Below are positions 31,922 through 42,918 of a stretch of DNA of 64,000 nt, in pieces. The stretch comes from Cytobacillus luteolus. Its GTDB lineage: Bacteria > Bacillota > Bacilli > Bacillales > Bacillaceae_L. Each line of letters opens with the position of its first letter. Positions within the stretch are counted from its first letter, which is position 1. Both the position numbers and the translations under genes were made by a program. Location of the stretch: the NCBI RefSeq assembly GCF_017873715.1, contig NZ_JAGGKM010000007.1:1-64000 (forward strand), written 5' to 3'. The notes beneath the pieces were generated by a model. The model was not told where the DNA came from. It saw only the letters and a program-made list of their open reading frames with translations, and did no database searches.

Positions 31922-33895
31922 ATGCCAGATTTTTACAAAAAGAAGATGTTTCGTTACCCAATTTATGCGTTGCTACTTATTTCACTCATTTTGTTGGGAA
32001 TAACGTTTTACTTCAATTGGATCATAGGATTTACTTGTTTTCTGCTCCTAGGATTTGTGGTCTATTATGTATTTAGAGCTGAATCATTATTAAATAAAGA
32101 AATGGAAAGCTATATCTCAACCCTATCCTATCGGTTAAAAAAAGTAGGGGAAGAAGCCCTTATGGAAATGCCGATTGGTATTATGTTATTTAATGATGAC
32201 TTATATATCGAATGGACAAACCCATATATTGCTTCTTGCTTTGATGAGGATACCCTAGTCGGAAGATCACTTTATAATGTTGCTGAAGAGTTAGTTCCTC
32301 TCATAAAACAAGAAGTAGAAACTGAAATTGTTACTCTTCATGATCGGAAGTTTAAAGTGATATTAAAAAAAGAAGAAAGGCTCTTGTATTTCTTTGATGT
32401 TACTGAACAAACAGAAATTGAAAAGCTATATGAAGATGAACGCACAGTTTTAGGGGTTATTTACCTTGATAACTATGATGAGGTTACTCAAGGAATGGAC
32501 GATCAACGAAAAAGTCTAATGAATAACCATGTGACGACCATCCTTAATAAATGGGCTATGGATAATGGAGTTTATTTAAAAAGGACATCCTCTGAACGTT
32601 TTACAGCTGTTTTAAATGAGCATATATTGACTCAGTTAGAAAAGAGTAAGTTTTCCATCCTTGATGAGGTAAGGGAAAAGACTGCAAAGGAAAATATCTC
32701 ATTAACATTAAGTATTGGCATTGGGACGGGTGTTTCATCACTACCAGAGCTTGGTGCATTAGCACAATCAAGCTTAGATTTGGCATTAGGTAGAGGTGGA
32801 GATCAGGTTGCTATAAAACAAACCAACGGAAAAGTTAAATTTTTCGGTGGTAAAACAAACCCTATCGAAAAACGCACTCGAGTACGTGCACGTGTTATTT
32901 CTCATGCATTACGAGAGCTTATCAATGAAAGTGATAAAGTTATCATTATGGGGCATAAATACCCTGATATGGACGCGATTGGTGCAGCTATTGGAATATT
33001 AAAGGTTGCACAAGCTAACCAAAAAGATGCATACATTGTTTTAAAAGAAGAAGAAATTGACATGGGTGTCTCAAAACTTATTGATGAAGTTAAGAATCAC
33101 TCAGAGCTTTGGAGTTACTTTATAACGCCGGAGCAGGCTTTAGAAATCTCATCTGATGAAACGCTACTTGTGGTAGTTGATACTCATAAGCCTTCATTAG
33201 TTATTGAGGATCGCTTATTAGCAAAATTAGATAATGTTGTTGTTATCGATCACCACCGTAGAGGTGAAGAATTTATTGAATCACCACTGTTGGTTTATAT
33301 GGAACCATATGCTTCTTCTACAGCAGAATTAGTTACAGAATTATTAGAGTATCAGCCTAAACGATTGAAAATTAATATGCTAGAAGCTACTTCCCTTCTT
33401 GCAGGTATTATCGTTGATACAAAGAGCTTCACGCTCCGAACAGGTTCAAGAACGTTTGATGCGGCTTCCTATCTTCGCTCACAGGGTGCAGATACCGTAT
33501 TAGTACAGAAGTTTTTAAAAGAGAATATCGAGAGTTTTAATAAGCGTGCAAAATTAATAGGTAGTGCAGTCATTTATAAACAGGGTATTGCAATTGCAAT
33601 GGGTAATGAGAATGAGTTTAATGAACAGGTTATTATTGCTCAAGCTGCTGATGCATTGCTTGCGATGAGTGGAGTGGTTGCTTCATTTGTCATTTCAATG
33701 AGAAGTGATAATGTAATTGGCGTAAGTGCAAGGTCACTTGGAGATGTAAATGTGCAGGTGATTATGGAGGGACTTGAAGGCGGAGGACACCTAACGAATG
33801 CAGCTACACAAATACATAATGCAACACTTGAAGAAGTAGAACAACAACTAAAAGAAGTTATAGATGAATATATTGAAGGAGGCAAAAAATCATGA
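31922..33895 (+). CDS. gdpP: Cyclic-di-AMP phosphodiesterase GdpP
   Basis: A 657-aa protein with two N-terminal membrane helices (about 10-50), a PAS domain (70-140), a degenerate GGDEF domain (170-300) and DHH/DHHA1 catalytic domains. Catalytic motifs are [16 protein letters not shown] and VVIDHHRRG, with GGGHLTNAA near the C-terminus. It degrades c-di-AMP and so affects potassium and wall homeostasis. It overlaps rplI by 4 bp. Confidence 0.97.
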   Translation: MPDFYKKKMFRYPIYALLLISLILLGITFYFNWIIGFTCFLLLGFVVYYVFRAESLLNKEMESYISTLSYRLKKVGEEALMEMPIGIMLFNDDLYIEWTNPYIASCFDEDTLVGRSLYNVAEELVPLIKQEVETEIVTLHDRKFKVILKKEERLLYFFDVTEQTEIEKLYEDERTVLGVIYLDNYDEVTQGMDDQRKSLMNNHVTTILNKWAMDNGVYLKRTSSERFTAVLNEHILTQLEKSKFSILDEVREKTAKENISLTLSIGIGTGVSSLPELGALAQSSLDLALGRGGDQVAIKQTNGKVKFFGGKTNPIEKRTRVRARVISHALRELINESDKVIIMGHKYPDMDAIGAAIGILKVAQANQKDAYIVLKEEEIDMGVSKLIDEVKNHSELWSYFITPEQALEISSDETLLVVVDTHKPSLVIEDRLLAKLDNVVVIDHHRRGEEFIESPLLVYMEPYASSTAELVTELLEYQPKRLKINMLEATSLLAGIIVDTKSFTLRTGSRTFDAASYLRSQGADTVLVQKFLKENIESFNKRAKLIGSAVIYKQGIAIAMGNENEFNEQVIIAQAADALLAMSGVVASFVISMRSDNVIGVSARSLGDVNVQVIMEGLEGGGHLTNAATQIHNATLEEVEQQLKEVIDEYIEGGKKS

Positions 33896-34338
33896 AGGTA
33901 ATCTTTTTAAAGGATGTAAAAGGAAAAGGAAAACAAGGTGAAGTGAAAAATGTGTCAGATGGGTATGCACACAACTTTTTATTCAAACAAGGTGCTGCTA
34001 TTGAAGCCACACCTGCTAATATGAAGATGTTAGAAGCTCAAAAGAACAAAGTGAAACAAGAGGCTGCTCAAGAACTAGAAGAATCAAAGCAATTAAAAGA
34101 AAAAATTGAAGCTTTAACGGTAGAGCTAACTGCAAAAGCTGGTGATGGCGGGCGATTATTTGGCTCAGTAACTAGTAAACAAATTGCAGATGAGTTAGCA
34201 AAAACTCACAAAATAAAAATTGATAAGCGTAAATTTGATCTACCAGATGGAATTCGTTCTCTAGGTTTTACAAATGTCCCACTTAAGCTACATCCAGAAG
34301 TTACTGCTACAGTTAAGGTTCAAGTGAAGGAGCAGTAA
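33892..34338 (+). CDS. rplI: 50S ribosomal protein L9
   Basis: A 148-aa L9 with N-terminal [21 protein letters not shown], a long central helix and a C-terminal domain with [17 protein letters not shown]. It is translationally coupled to gdpP (ATGA overlap). Confidence 0.98.
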   Translation: MKVIFLKDVKGKGKQGEVKNVSDGYAHNFLFKQGAAIEATPANMKMLEAQKNKVKQEAAQELEESKQLKEKIEALTVELTAKAGDGGRLFGSVTSKQIADELAKTHKIKIDKRKFDLPDGIRSLGFTNVPLKLHPEVTATVKVQVKEQ

Positions 34339-34504
34339 TTACCATTGATAAAAAGCTTTGCTATCATATACAATTATGAAATGTGATTTTGTTTAATACA
34401 AATCACATTTTTTCTTATATCCATATTATTTTAGATTTCTAATTCATAGATAATAGATTAATATAATAGATAGATAACACCTCTAAGGGAGAGTGAAGAA
34501 AAAG

Positions 34505-35869
34505 ATGAGTACACTACTTGCAGATCGTATTCCTCCCCAAAATATTGAAGCTGAGCAAGCTGTGCTAGGAGCTATTTTTCTAGAACCAGCATCATTAACG
34601 TTGGCATCAGAAATATTAATTCCTGATGACTTTTATCGTGCTTCTCACCAAAAAATATTCAATGCAATGCTTAATCTTAATGATAAGGGTGAACCGGTCG
34701 ACTTAGTAACCGTGACTGCTGAATTAGCTGATGTAAAGCTTTTAGAGGAAATAGGTGGGGTATCTTATCTTAGTGATATTGCAAACTCTGTTCCTACAGC
34801 TGCCAACATTGAATATTATGCAAAAATCATTGAAGAGAAATCGATACTTCGAAGACTAATAAGAACAGCAACGACCATTGCTTCAGATGGATATTCAAGG
34901 GAAGATGAAGTAGAAGCCCTTTTAAGTGAAGCTGAAAAAACAATCTTAGAAGTTGCTCAACGTAAGAACGCAGGGGCGTTTAAAAACATCCGTGATGTAT
35001 TAGTTGAGACATATGATAATATTGAAGAATTAACAAATCGTAAAGGCGATGTTACTGGTATCCCTACTGGATTTACAGAATTAGATCGTATGACTGCTGG
35101 CTTTCAACGAAATGATTTAATCATCGTTGCCGCTCGTCCTTCAGTAGGTAAAACAGCCTTTGCGTTAAATATCGCACAAAATGTGGCCACGAAAACAGAT
35201 GAAAATGTTGCTATCTTTAGTCTTGAGATGGGGGCAGAACAGCTTGTAATGAGGATGCTCTGTGCTGAGGGAAATATTAATGCACAAGCACTACGTACAG
35301 GTGCATTAACGGCAGAGGATTGGAGTAAGCTGACAATGGCTATGGGAAGCTTATCAAATTCAGGAATTTTCATTGATGATACACCAGGTATCCGAATTAG
35401 TGATATTCGCTCAAAATGCCGCCGTCTAAAGCAAGAAAGTGGCTTAGGTATGATTCTTATTGATTACCTTCAGTTAATCCAAGGAAGCGGGCGTAGTGGC
35501 GAAAACCGTCAACAAGAAGTATCAGAAATTTCTCGTTCACTTAAAGAACTAGCTCGTGAATTAAAGGTTCCTGTTATTGCTCTTTCTCAGCTTTCTCGTG
35601 GAGTTGAGCAAAGACAGGATAAGCGTCCAATGATGTCAGATATTCGTGAATCAGGAAGTATTGAGCAGGATGCTGATATTGTTGCCTTCTTGTACCGTGA
35701 TGATTACTATGATAAAGAATCAGAGAACAAGGATATTATCGAAATTATCATTGCAAAACAACGTAATGGTCCTGTTGGAACAGTATCATTGGCCTTCGTA
35801 AAAGAATATAACAAGTTCGTAAACCTAGAAAGAAGATTTGATGACACCAATATACCACCAGGTGCATAG
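34505..35869 (+). CDS. dnaC: Replicative DNA helicase DnaC (DnaB family)
   Basis: A 454-aa replicative helicase (called DnaC in B. subtilis). The N-terminal domain starts MSTLLADRIPPQNIEAEQAVL, the RecA-like domain has Walker A ARPSVGKTA, and the sequence has DYLQLIQGSGR and ends in QRNGPVGTVSLAFVKEYN. ATG 34505 gives exactly the B. subtilis length; the frame is open to a GTG at 34493 that lies inside the ribosome binding site. It unwinds DNA at the fork. Confidence 0.97.
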   Translation: MSTLLADRIPPQNIEAEQAVLGAIFLEPASLTLASEILIPDDFYRASHQKIFNAMLNLNDKGEPVDLVTVTAELADVKLLEEIGGVSYLSDIANSVPTAANIEYYAKIIEEKSILRRLIRTATTIASDGYSREDEVEALLSEAEKTILEVAQRKNAGAFKNIRDVLVETYDNIEELTNRKGDVTGIPTGFTELDRMTAGFQRNDLIIVAARPSVGKTAFALNIAQNVATKTDENVAIFSLEMGAEQLVMRMLCAEGNINAQALRTGALTAEDWSKLTMAMGSLSNSGIFIDDTPGIRISDIRSKCRRLKQESGLGMILIDYLQLIQGSGRSGENRQQEVSEISRSLKELARELKVPVIALSQLSRGVEQRQDKRPMMSDIRESGSIEQDADIVAFLYRDDYYDKESENKDIIEIIIAKQRNGPVGTVSLAFVKEYNKFVNLERRFDDTNIPPGA

Positions 35870-35879
35870 TATAAAGGAA

Positions 35880-35909
35880 GGACCTTCCCAATCGGGAGGG
35901 TTCTTTTTT
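35880..35909 (+). terminator. Terminator after dnaC
   Basis: A hairpin GGACCTTCCC / GGGAGGGTTC with a TTTTTT tail. Confidence 0.88.
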
Positions 35910-36057
35910 CGTTTATTGGAAAAACTAATAATGCAAGTTGATATTTCACGAACAAATAAAATACTATCATTAAAATTGTTCGGGTTTAGTTGACTTGTGT
36001 GGTTAGAATTGATAAGATTAGTATGTTTGATACATAAATGAACGTAAAATAAGTTAG

Positions 36058-37368
<1,311 letters not shown>

Positions 37369-37385
37369 GTACAAGCAAAGAAATT

Positions 37386-37430
37386 GCCCCTTGTTATTAC
37401 AAAAAACATTGTAATAGAGGGGCTTTTTTG
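37386..37430 (+). terminator. Terminator after purA
   Basis: A long hairpin GCCCCTTGTTATTACA / TGTAATAGAGGGGC, then TTTTTT. Confidence 0.92.
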
Positions 37431-37543
37431 TTAAGTTATTATATGTTGTGATTTTAAACTAAAACTTTTTTGCGAAACATGTTGCATTTAGTCGAATACC
37501 TATGCTATTATAAAAAGCGTCGTTGAAAAACAATTACAAGTAC

Positions 37544-37716
37544 GAGCCGTTAGCTCAGTTGGTAGAGCAATGAGCAGAGCTTCATCGAATAAGCTACGAA
37601 TTGTACTCATCGAGCTGCTACTTGGTTAGGCTTCCTGAGATGAGGACACGAATAGATGTCTTCGCCAATATATATTTCAAGACAATAAGATAAATATCCT
37701 TCCTTTATTATATAAG
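37544..37716 (+). repeat. Half-tRNA-headed structured unit A, before tRNA-Lys
   Basis: It begins with a 26-nt copy of the tRNA-Lys 5' half (one mismatch to the real gene at 37717) that breaks off after the D-arm. About 147 nt of unrelated sequence follow, with hairpin CTCATC (37606-37611) / GATGAG (37639-37644). The unit ends where the intact tRNA-Lys starts. The half-tRNA lacks any 3' half, so it is not a functional tRNA. It is homologous to the unit at 38068. Confidence 0.88.
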
Positions 37717-37792
37717 GAGCCATTAGCTCAGTTGGTAGAGCATCTGACTTTTAATCAGAGGGTCGAAGGTTCGAATCCTTCATGGCTCACCA
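37717..37792 (+). tRNA. tRNA-Lys (UUU)
   Basis: A full cloverleaf: acceptor GAGCCAT/ATGGCTC, anticodon loop CTTTTAA, T-loop GTTCGAATC and an encoded CCA end. Confidence 0.97.
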
Positions 37793-37805
37793 TTTAATTT
37801 TTTAA

Positions 37806-37877
37806 GGCCCATTGGTCAAGCGGTTAAGACACCGCCCTTTCACGGCGGTAACACGGGTTCGAATCCCGTATGGGTCA
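37806..37877 (+). tRNA. tRNA-Glu (UUC)
   Basis: Acceptor GGCCCAT/ATGGGTC, anticodon stem CCGCC/GGCGG with anticodon TTC, and T-arm GTTCGAATC. CCA is not encoded. Confidence 0.95.
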
Positions 37878-37913
37878 CTTTTACTAAATTAGTAGATTTA
37901 TATTGTTTATTAA

Positions 37914-37989
37914 GGTCCCGTGGTGTAGCGGTTAACATGCCTGCCTGTCACGCAGGAGATCGCCGGTTCGATCCCGGTCGGGACCGCCA
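37914..37989 (+). tRNA. tRNA-Asp (GUC)
   Basis: Acceptor GGTCCCG/CGGGACC, anticodon GTC in CTGTCAC, T-loop GTTCGATCC and an encoded CCA. Confidence 0.97.
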
Positions 37990-38067
37990 CTTATTTTATC
38001 TAGCTGAAATGCTAGTTTATATAGATTCTTATATATATACACAGATAACTTAAGTAAATAATACATT

Positions 38068-38299
38068 GGCTCAGTAGCTCAGTTGGTAGAGCAACGAGCA
38101 TAGCTTCCATGAATAATCTTCGAGTTGTACTCATCGAGCCGCTGCTTGCATAAGCATACTGAGATGAGGACACATCAAAGTGAATTTTCGATTCTAAGTA
38201 TTAGTAGAATTACACATCGAGCCGCAGCTTGAATAGGCTTTCTGAGATGTGAACGAAGGTAAACGTTGAGAAAGAGTAATGGATACCAACACTATATAC
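38068..38299 (+). repeat. Half-tRNA-headed structured unit B, before tRNA-Phe
   Basis: It begins with a 27-nt exact copy of the tRNA-Phe 5' half. About 205 nt follow, holding two copies of a hairpin: CTCATC (38130-38135)/GATGAG (38163-38168) and CACATC (38213-38218)/GATGTG (38246-38251). Both enclose CGAGCCGC and end in CTGA. The intact tRNA-Phe starts right after the unit, at 38300. The first part closely matches unit A. Confidence 0.88.
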
Positions 38300-38372
38300 G
38301 GCTCAGTAGCTCAGTTGGTAGAGCAAAGGACTGAAAATCCTTGTGTCGGCGGTTCGATTCCGTCCTGAGCCA
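38300..38372 (+). tRNA. tRNA-Phe (GAA)
   Basis: Acceptor GGCTCAG/CTGAGCC, anticodon GAA in ACTGAAAAT, and T-loop GTTCGATTC. CCA is not encoded (the sequence continues with ACTTT). Confidence 0.96.
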
Positions 38373-38378
38373 CTTTCA

Positions 38379-38421
38379 TAAAGCGTGATTGATGATAGCA
38401 TCAATTGCGCTTTATTTTTTG
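38379..38421 (+). terminator. Terminator of the tRNA cluster
   Basis: A hairpin AAAGCG..TTGATG / CATCAATTGCGCTTT with ATTTTTT. The following 320 bp up to the peptidase gene is AT-rich and holds no gene that I can support. Confidence 0.85.
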
Positions 38422-38745
38422 TTTTTATTACTAAATAACTATTTAATAGATTCTAATAGATAAGAAGTTTGTATTAGATTCGCATTTTTTGGTATAATGT
38501 AACAAAATAATACTGATAAATTAGTCCTTATTTGTAAAATATTAACAGTCGTATACCGTAAAGATGTGTCAGTTATACTACAATTTTGTTACATATAGCA
38601 ATCTACCATTCTTTTTTATAGGAAATATGGTAAAGTAATAAAGTGTAATAATGTGAATATTGTCGATTATTTTTCTCTCACAAGGTGAGATGAACGTACA
38701 TGAAGTATGTGTCCGGCAGTAAGCCTTTGTTTAGGAGGAAGTACC

Positions 38746-40203
38746 GTGTCATTATCAACCAATAATAAAAATACTTTTAATAAAAAATTAATCAATCCAA
38801 TGCAGGCACTAAAAAAGTTTGTCATTGCTTCAACTCTAATTGGTTCATTATCTATGACTTCAGTTATTGCTTATGCGAAAGACAATATTAGTACTGTGTA
38901 CCATGTTTATTTAAATGATGAACGAATAGGGATTGTTGATAATAAAGATATTATTGAAAAAGCTATAGATGAAAAGATTAAGGAAACAAAAGAAGAATAT
39001 AAGAACTTTCAATTAAGTGCCGATGGTCTTACATATGTTGCAGAAAAAACATTTAGACCCAATGCTACCAATAGGGAAACGTTAGAATCATTTCTATCTA
39101 AGGTAGAAGTTGTTACGGAGGCCACAGCTCTACAAGTAAATGGAAAGACAGTTGCTTACTTAAAAACAAAAGAAGAAGCTGAAAGTGTTATTAGACAATT
39201 GAAGCTTCAATATATTTCGGAAGAAGCATTACAAGAAGTTGAGTCTAGAAAACTAGCAAATGCACAAGCACCAGTAGCTACAGAAGATCAATCAATTATA
39301 GTCGAAGTAACTCTATCAGCAGAAGTTACATTGAATGAGGATGAAGCTTCACCTTCTCAAATTTTGACGGTTCAAGATGCTGTTAAGCTTTTACAAAAAG
39401 GTACTCTTGAAGAGAAGAAATATCATGTTCAAGAAGGTGATGTCTTAGGTAGCATAGCAATTGCTCATAATTTATCTACGGATGAATTACTTTCTCTGAA
39501 CCCAGGACTTGAAGAGAATTCCTTATTACAAATCAATCAAGAATTAAATGTTACTGCTTTGAAAGCATTTGTTGATGTTATTATTCATGAAGCTCAAGTT
39601 AAAAGAGAAGAAATTCCATATCAAAATGAAACCAAAGAAGATTCCTCTATGTTTAAAGGAGATAAGAAAGTTAAACAAGAGGGACAAAAAGGTGAAAAGA
39701 TAGTGGATTATCTCGTTGAAAAGAAAAATGGGCAAATTGTTAAGAGAACAGCAACAGAAGAAAAAGTAATCAAGGAACCAATAAATCATATCGTTATAAA
39801 AGGTACGAAGGTTGTTCCTTCTCGTGGTACTGGTCAATTAGCTTGGCCAGCAGTTGGAGGCTATATCTCTAGTAAAATGGGTTATCGTTGGGGACAGATG
39901 CATAAAGGAATTGATATTGCTAGACCTAGCAGTAGAACAATCAAAGCTGCTGATAATGGTACAATTGTTTATGCAGGCTGGGATGGTGGTTATGGTAACA
40001 AAGTAGTTATTAACCATAATAATGGATTACGCACTGTATATGCTCATCTATCATCAATTACTGTTCGAGTTGGTCAGACTGTTTCAAAGGGCCAAAGCCT
40101 CGGAAATATGGGGTCGACAGGTAATTCAACTGGGGTTCATCTTCATTTTGAAGTCTATAAAAATGGGAAACTCGTAGACCCTTTAAATTATGTTAATAGA
40201 TAA
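38746..40203 (+). CDS. M23 family metallopeptidase with LysM and G5 domains
   Basis: A 485-aa secreted or membrane-anchored wall enzyme. An N-terminal hydrophobic segment (about 22-43, FVIASTLIGSLSMTSVIAYA) is a signal peptide or anchor. A LysM domain follows (YHVQEGDVLGSIAIAHNLS), then a G5 domain and a C-terminal M23 domain with zinc ligands in HKGID and HLHFE. It probably cleaves peptidoglycan cross-bridges. The GTG start is fixed by TTAGGAGGAA; an ATG at 38707 has no site. Lying just before walR, it may belong to the WalRK wall-homeostasis context. Confidence 0.92.
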   Translation: MSLSTNNKNTFNKKLINPMQALKKFVIASTLIGSLSMTSVIAYAKDNISTVYHVYLNDERIGIVDNKDIIEKAIDEKIKETKEEYKNFQLSADGLTYVAEKTFRPNATNRETLESFLSKVEVVTEATALQVNGKTVAYLKTKEEAESVIRQLKLQYISEEALQEVESRKLANAQAPVATEDQSIIVEVTLSAEVTLNEDEASPSQILTVQDAVKLLQKGTLEEKKYHVQEGDVLGSIAIAHNLSTDELLSLNPGLEENSLLQINQELNVTALKAFVDVIIHEAQVKREEIPYQNETKEDSSMFKGDKKVKQEGQKGEKIVDYLVEKKNGQIVKRTATEEKVIKEPINHIVIKGTKVVPSRGTGQLAWPAVGGYISSKMGYRWGQMHKGIDIARPSSRTIKAADNGTIVYAGWDGGYGNKVVINHNNGLRTVYAHLSSITVRVGQTVSKGQSLGNMGSTGNSTGVHLHFEVYKNGKLVDPLNYVNR

Positions 40204-40230
40204 CCTCTAGCCTTTGCTGGAGGTTTTTTC
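40204..40230 (+). terminator. Terminator after the M23 gene
   Basis: A hairpin CCTCTAGC / GCTGGAGG followed by TTTTTT. Confidence 0.88.
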
Positions 40231-40374
40231 TTTAAAATTAAAAAATAAAGGTTTTTAAAAATAGATAACGAATATTGGTAATACTATTACATTGGTAGAC
40301 ATGGTAAAGTAAACTATAGATACTACTGACCTGAAAAATGAACAACATCTCATATTAAAAGGAGAACGATTACA

Positions 40375-41085
40375 ATGGGTAAAGTAATTTTAGTTGTTGA
40401 TGATGAAAAACCAATTGCAGATATTTTGCAATTTAATTTACAAAAAGAAGGCTATAAGGTTAGTTGTTCTTATGATGGAAAAAGTGCTTTAGAAATGGTT
40501 GAGGAACTTAAACCAGATCTAATTCTATTAGATATTATGCTCCCACATATGGATGGGATGGAAGTCTGTAGAGAAGTGCGCAAGAAATATGACATGCCAA
40601 TCATTATGCTTACTGCTAAGGATTCTGAAATAGATAAGGTATTAGGCTTAGAGCTTGGTGCAGACGATTATGTTACTAAACCATTTAGTACCAGGGAGCT
40701 TCTTGCAAGAGTGAAAGCAAATCTAAGAAGACATATGCTAAAGGAAGAAGTCGGAGCAAGTGTAGAAAATTCAAACGAAATAGCAGTGGGGTCCCTAGTT
40801 ATCCATCCGGATGCGTATATTGTTTCAAAACGTGGCGATCAGATTGAACTAACACATCGTGAATTTGAACTACTCCACTATCTTGGAAAACATATTGGCC
40901 AAGTTTTAACACGTGAACATTTATTACAAACTGTTTGGGGCTACGACTATTTTGGTGATGTGCGTACTGTTGATGTAACTGTACGAAGATTACGTGAAAA
41001 AATTGAAGATAACCCAAGTCATCCTACATGGATTGTTACTAGAAGAGGTGTGGGTTATTATCTACGTAATCCAGAGCAGGAGTAA
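40375..41085 (+). CDS. walR: Response regulator WalR (YycF)
   Basis: A 236-aa OmpR-type regulator. The receiver domain has DDE at 10-12, phosphoacceptor Asp in [13 protein letters not shown] (about 53), and the T and K of MLTAKD and VTKPFS. The C-terminal winged helix has [16 protein letters not shown]. It controls wall hydrolases and is usually essential in low-GC Gram-positives. AAAGGAGA precedes the ATG. It is first of walRKHIJ. Confidence 0.98.
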   Translation: MGKVILVVDDEKPIADILQFNLQKEGYKVSCSYDGKSALEMVEELKPDLILLDIMLPHMDGMEVCREVRKKYDMPIIMLTAKDSEIDKVLGLELGADDYVTKPFSTRELLARVKANLRRHMLKEEVGASVENSNEIAVGSLVIHPDAYIVSKRGDQIELTHREFELLHYLGKHIGQVLTREHLLQTVWGYDYFGDVRTVDVTVRRLREKIEDNPSHPTWIVTRRGVGYYLRNPEQE

Positions 41086-41091
41086 TCGATT

Positions 41092-42918
41092 ATGAGAAAA
41101 GTGGGCTTCTTCCGCTCGATTCATTTAAAATTTGTCCTTGTCTATCTTCTGCTTATTATCCTTGCGATGCAAATCATTGGAGTGTATTTCGTAGGTCAGC
41201 TCGAAAAGCAGCTAGTAAAGAACTTTAAGGATTCTTTAAATGAAAGAGTAGATCTGCTTGCTTATAATATTGAGCAAGAGATGGAGAAAGTACGGGACGA
41301 TAAAACTCCAAAGTTAGAACAAGATATCAAGTTAATACTTGAGGATTTTGTATCCGAGGATTTGTCATCCGAAGTTCGAGTTATTGATAATAAAAGTAGA
41401 GTGATAGGTACATCTGATCCTTCCAATCAAAAGATTGTTGGGAAACGAACAACTGAAATACGTATTAAACGGACACTCCTAGTAGGTACCTACTGGGAGA
41501 AGATGTTTATTGATCCAAAATCTAAGCACCGCGTTCATGTATCAACTACGCCAATCCTTTCTAAAAATGAGATCAAAGGGGCTATCTATTTAATCGCCTC
41601 AATGGAGAATGTTTATTCAGATATTAAAAAGATTAATAACATCCTCATCTCCGGAACGATGATTACGTTAACTGTGACAGCATTATTAGGTATTTTCCTA
41701 GCTCAAACCATAACAAGACCGATATCAGCTATGAGAAAACACGCCCAGGAAATGGCGAAGGGAAACTTCTCAAGTAAAGTAAAGGTGTATGGCTTTGACG
41801 AGATCGGGCAATTGGCGGTTACTTTTAATACCCTTACAAAAAAACTACAAGAAGCACAGGCAACTACCGAAGGAGAGCGACGAAAATTATTATCTGTCCT
41901 GACTCACATGACGGATGGAGTAATTTCAACTGATCGAAAAGGCCGAGTTATCTTGATTAATGAACCAGCAAGTAAAATGCTAAATGTTTCACGTGAAACA
42001 GTCATGGGTAAATCGATTGTTTCGCTACTAGGATTAGAAGAGCAACTCACTTTTGACCAATTAGTAAGTGAACGTGATTCAGTTACGCTAGACTTTAGTA
42101 CAAAGAATAAACCCTTTATTATTAAAGTAAATTTCTCAATTATCCAAAAGGAAACTGGCTTCATTAATGGGTTGATTGCCGTGTTATATGATGTAACAGA
42201 ACAAGAAAAAATTGATATGGAACGTAAGGAATTTGTTGCGAACGTTTCACATGAACTTAGAACTCCATTAACCACCATGAGAAGCTACTTGGAAGCATTG
42301 GCTGAAGGAGCATGGAGAAATGAAGAGATTGCACCACAGTTTTTAAATGTTACTCAGACAGAAACTGAACGTATGATCCGATTAGTAAATGACTTACTAC
42401 AACTTTCAAAGCTTGATAGTAAGGATTATCGTTTATCAAAGGATTGGATTGATTTCAATGAGTACTTCAATAAGATAATTGATCGTTTTGAAATGACAAA
42501 AGAACAAAATGTAGTATTTGAACGACACTTGTCGACTGAATCAATCTATGTTGATATAGATCCTGATAAAATTACACAAGTTCTCGATAATATTATTTCA
42601 AATGCAATGAAATATTCACCAGAAGGTGGAAAGATTCGCTTTTATTTAAAAGAACAAACAGATAAAATACAAGTTTCTATAACGGATGAAGGTGTTGGAA
42701 TTCCAGAGGAGAATCTCGCTAATATTTTTGAGAGATTTTATCGTGTGGACAAGGCTAGAACACGTCAATTAGGTGGTACTGGGTTAGGCTTAGCTATTGC
42801 CAAGGAAATGATTGAGGCACATGACGGTGAGATTTGGGCTGAAAGTGAAGAGGGTGTAGGAACAAAAATATTCTTTACTCTTCCCCTCGAGAACGCACAA
42901 GAGGATGATTGGTCATGA
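41092..42918 (+). CDS. walK: Sensor histidine kinase WalK (YycG)
   Basis: A 608-aa kinase with membrane helix 1 (about 12-32), an extracellular PAS-like domain, membrane helix 2 (about 183-203), HAMP, PAS, HisKA with phosphoacceptor His in SHELRTPLTTM, and HATPase_c with DNIISNAMKYSPEGG and GTGLGLAIAKEM. It partners WalR. It overlaps walH by 4 bp and contains a parS. Confidence 0.98.
   Translation: MRKVGFFRSIHLKFVLVYLLLIILAMQIIGVYFVGQLEKQLVKNFKDSLNERVDLLAYNIEQEMEKVRDDKTPKLEQDIKLILEDFVSEDLSSEVRVIDNKSRVIGTSDPSNQKIVGKRTTEIRIKRTLLVGTYWEKMFIDPKSKHRVHVSTTPILSKNEIKGAIYLIASMENVYSDIKKINNILISGTMITLTVTALLGIFLAQTITRPISAMRKHAQEMAKGNFSSKVKVYGFDEIGQLAVTFNTLTKKLQEAQATTEGERRKLLSVLTHMTDGVISTDRKGRVILINEPASKMLNVSRETVMGKSIVSLLGLEEQLTFDQLVSERDSVTLDFSTKNKPFIIKVNFSIIQKETGFINGLIAVLYDVTEQEKIDMERKEFVANVSHELRTPLTTMRSYLEALAEGAWRNEEIAPQFLNVTQTETERMIRLVNDLLQLSKLDSKDYRLSKDWIDFNEYFNKIIDRFEMTKEQNVVFERHLSTESIYVDIDPDKITQVLDNIISNAMKYSPEGGKIRFYLKEQTDKIQVSITDEGVGIPEENLANIFERFYRVDKARTRQLGGTGLGLAIAKEMIEAHDGEIWAESEEGVGTKIFFTLPLENAQEDDWS
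41985..42000. promoter_or_regulatory. parS site 5, within walK
   Basis: A perfect TGTTTCACGTGAAACA palindrome in the segment coding for the PAS domain. Confidence 0.97.

Noticed and set aside
37544-37569. A fifth tRNA gene starting at 37544
   Set aside because: Only the acceptor 5' strand and D-arm are present; no anticodon arm, T-arm or matching 3' acceptor strand follows.
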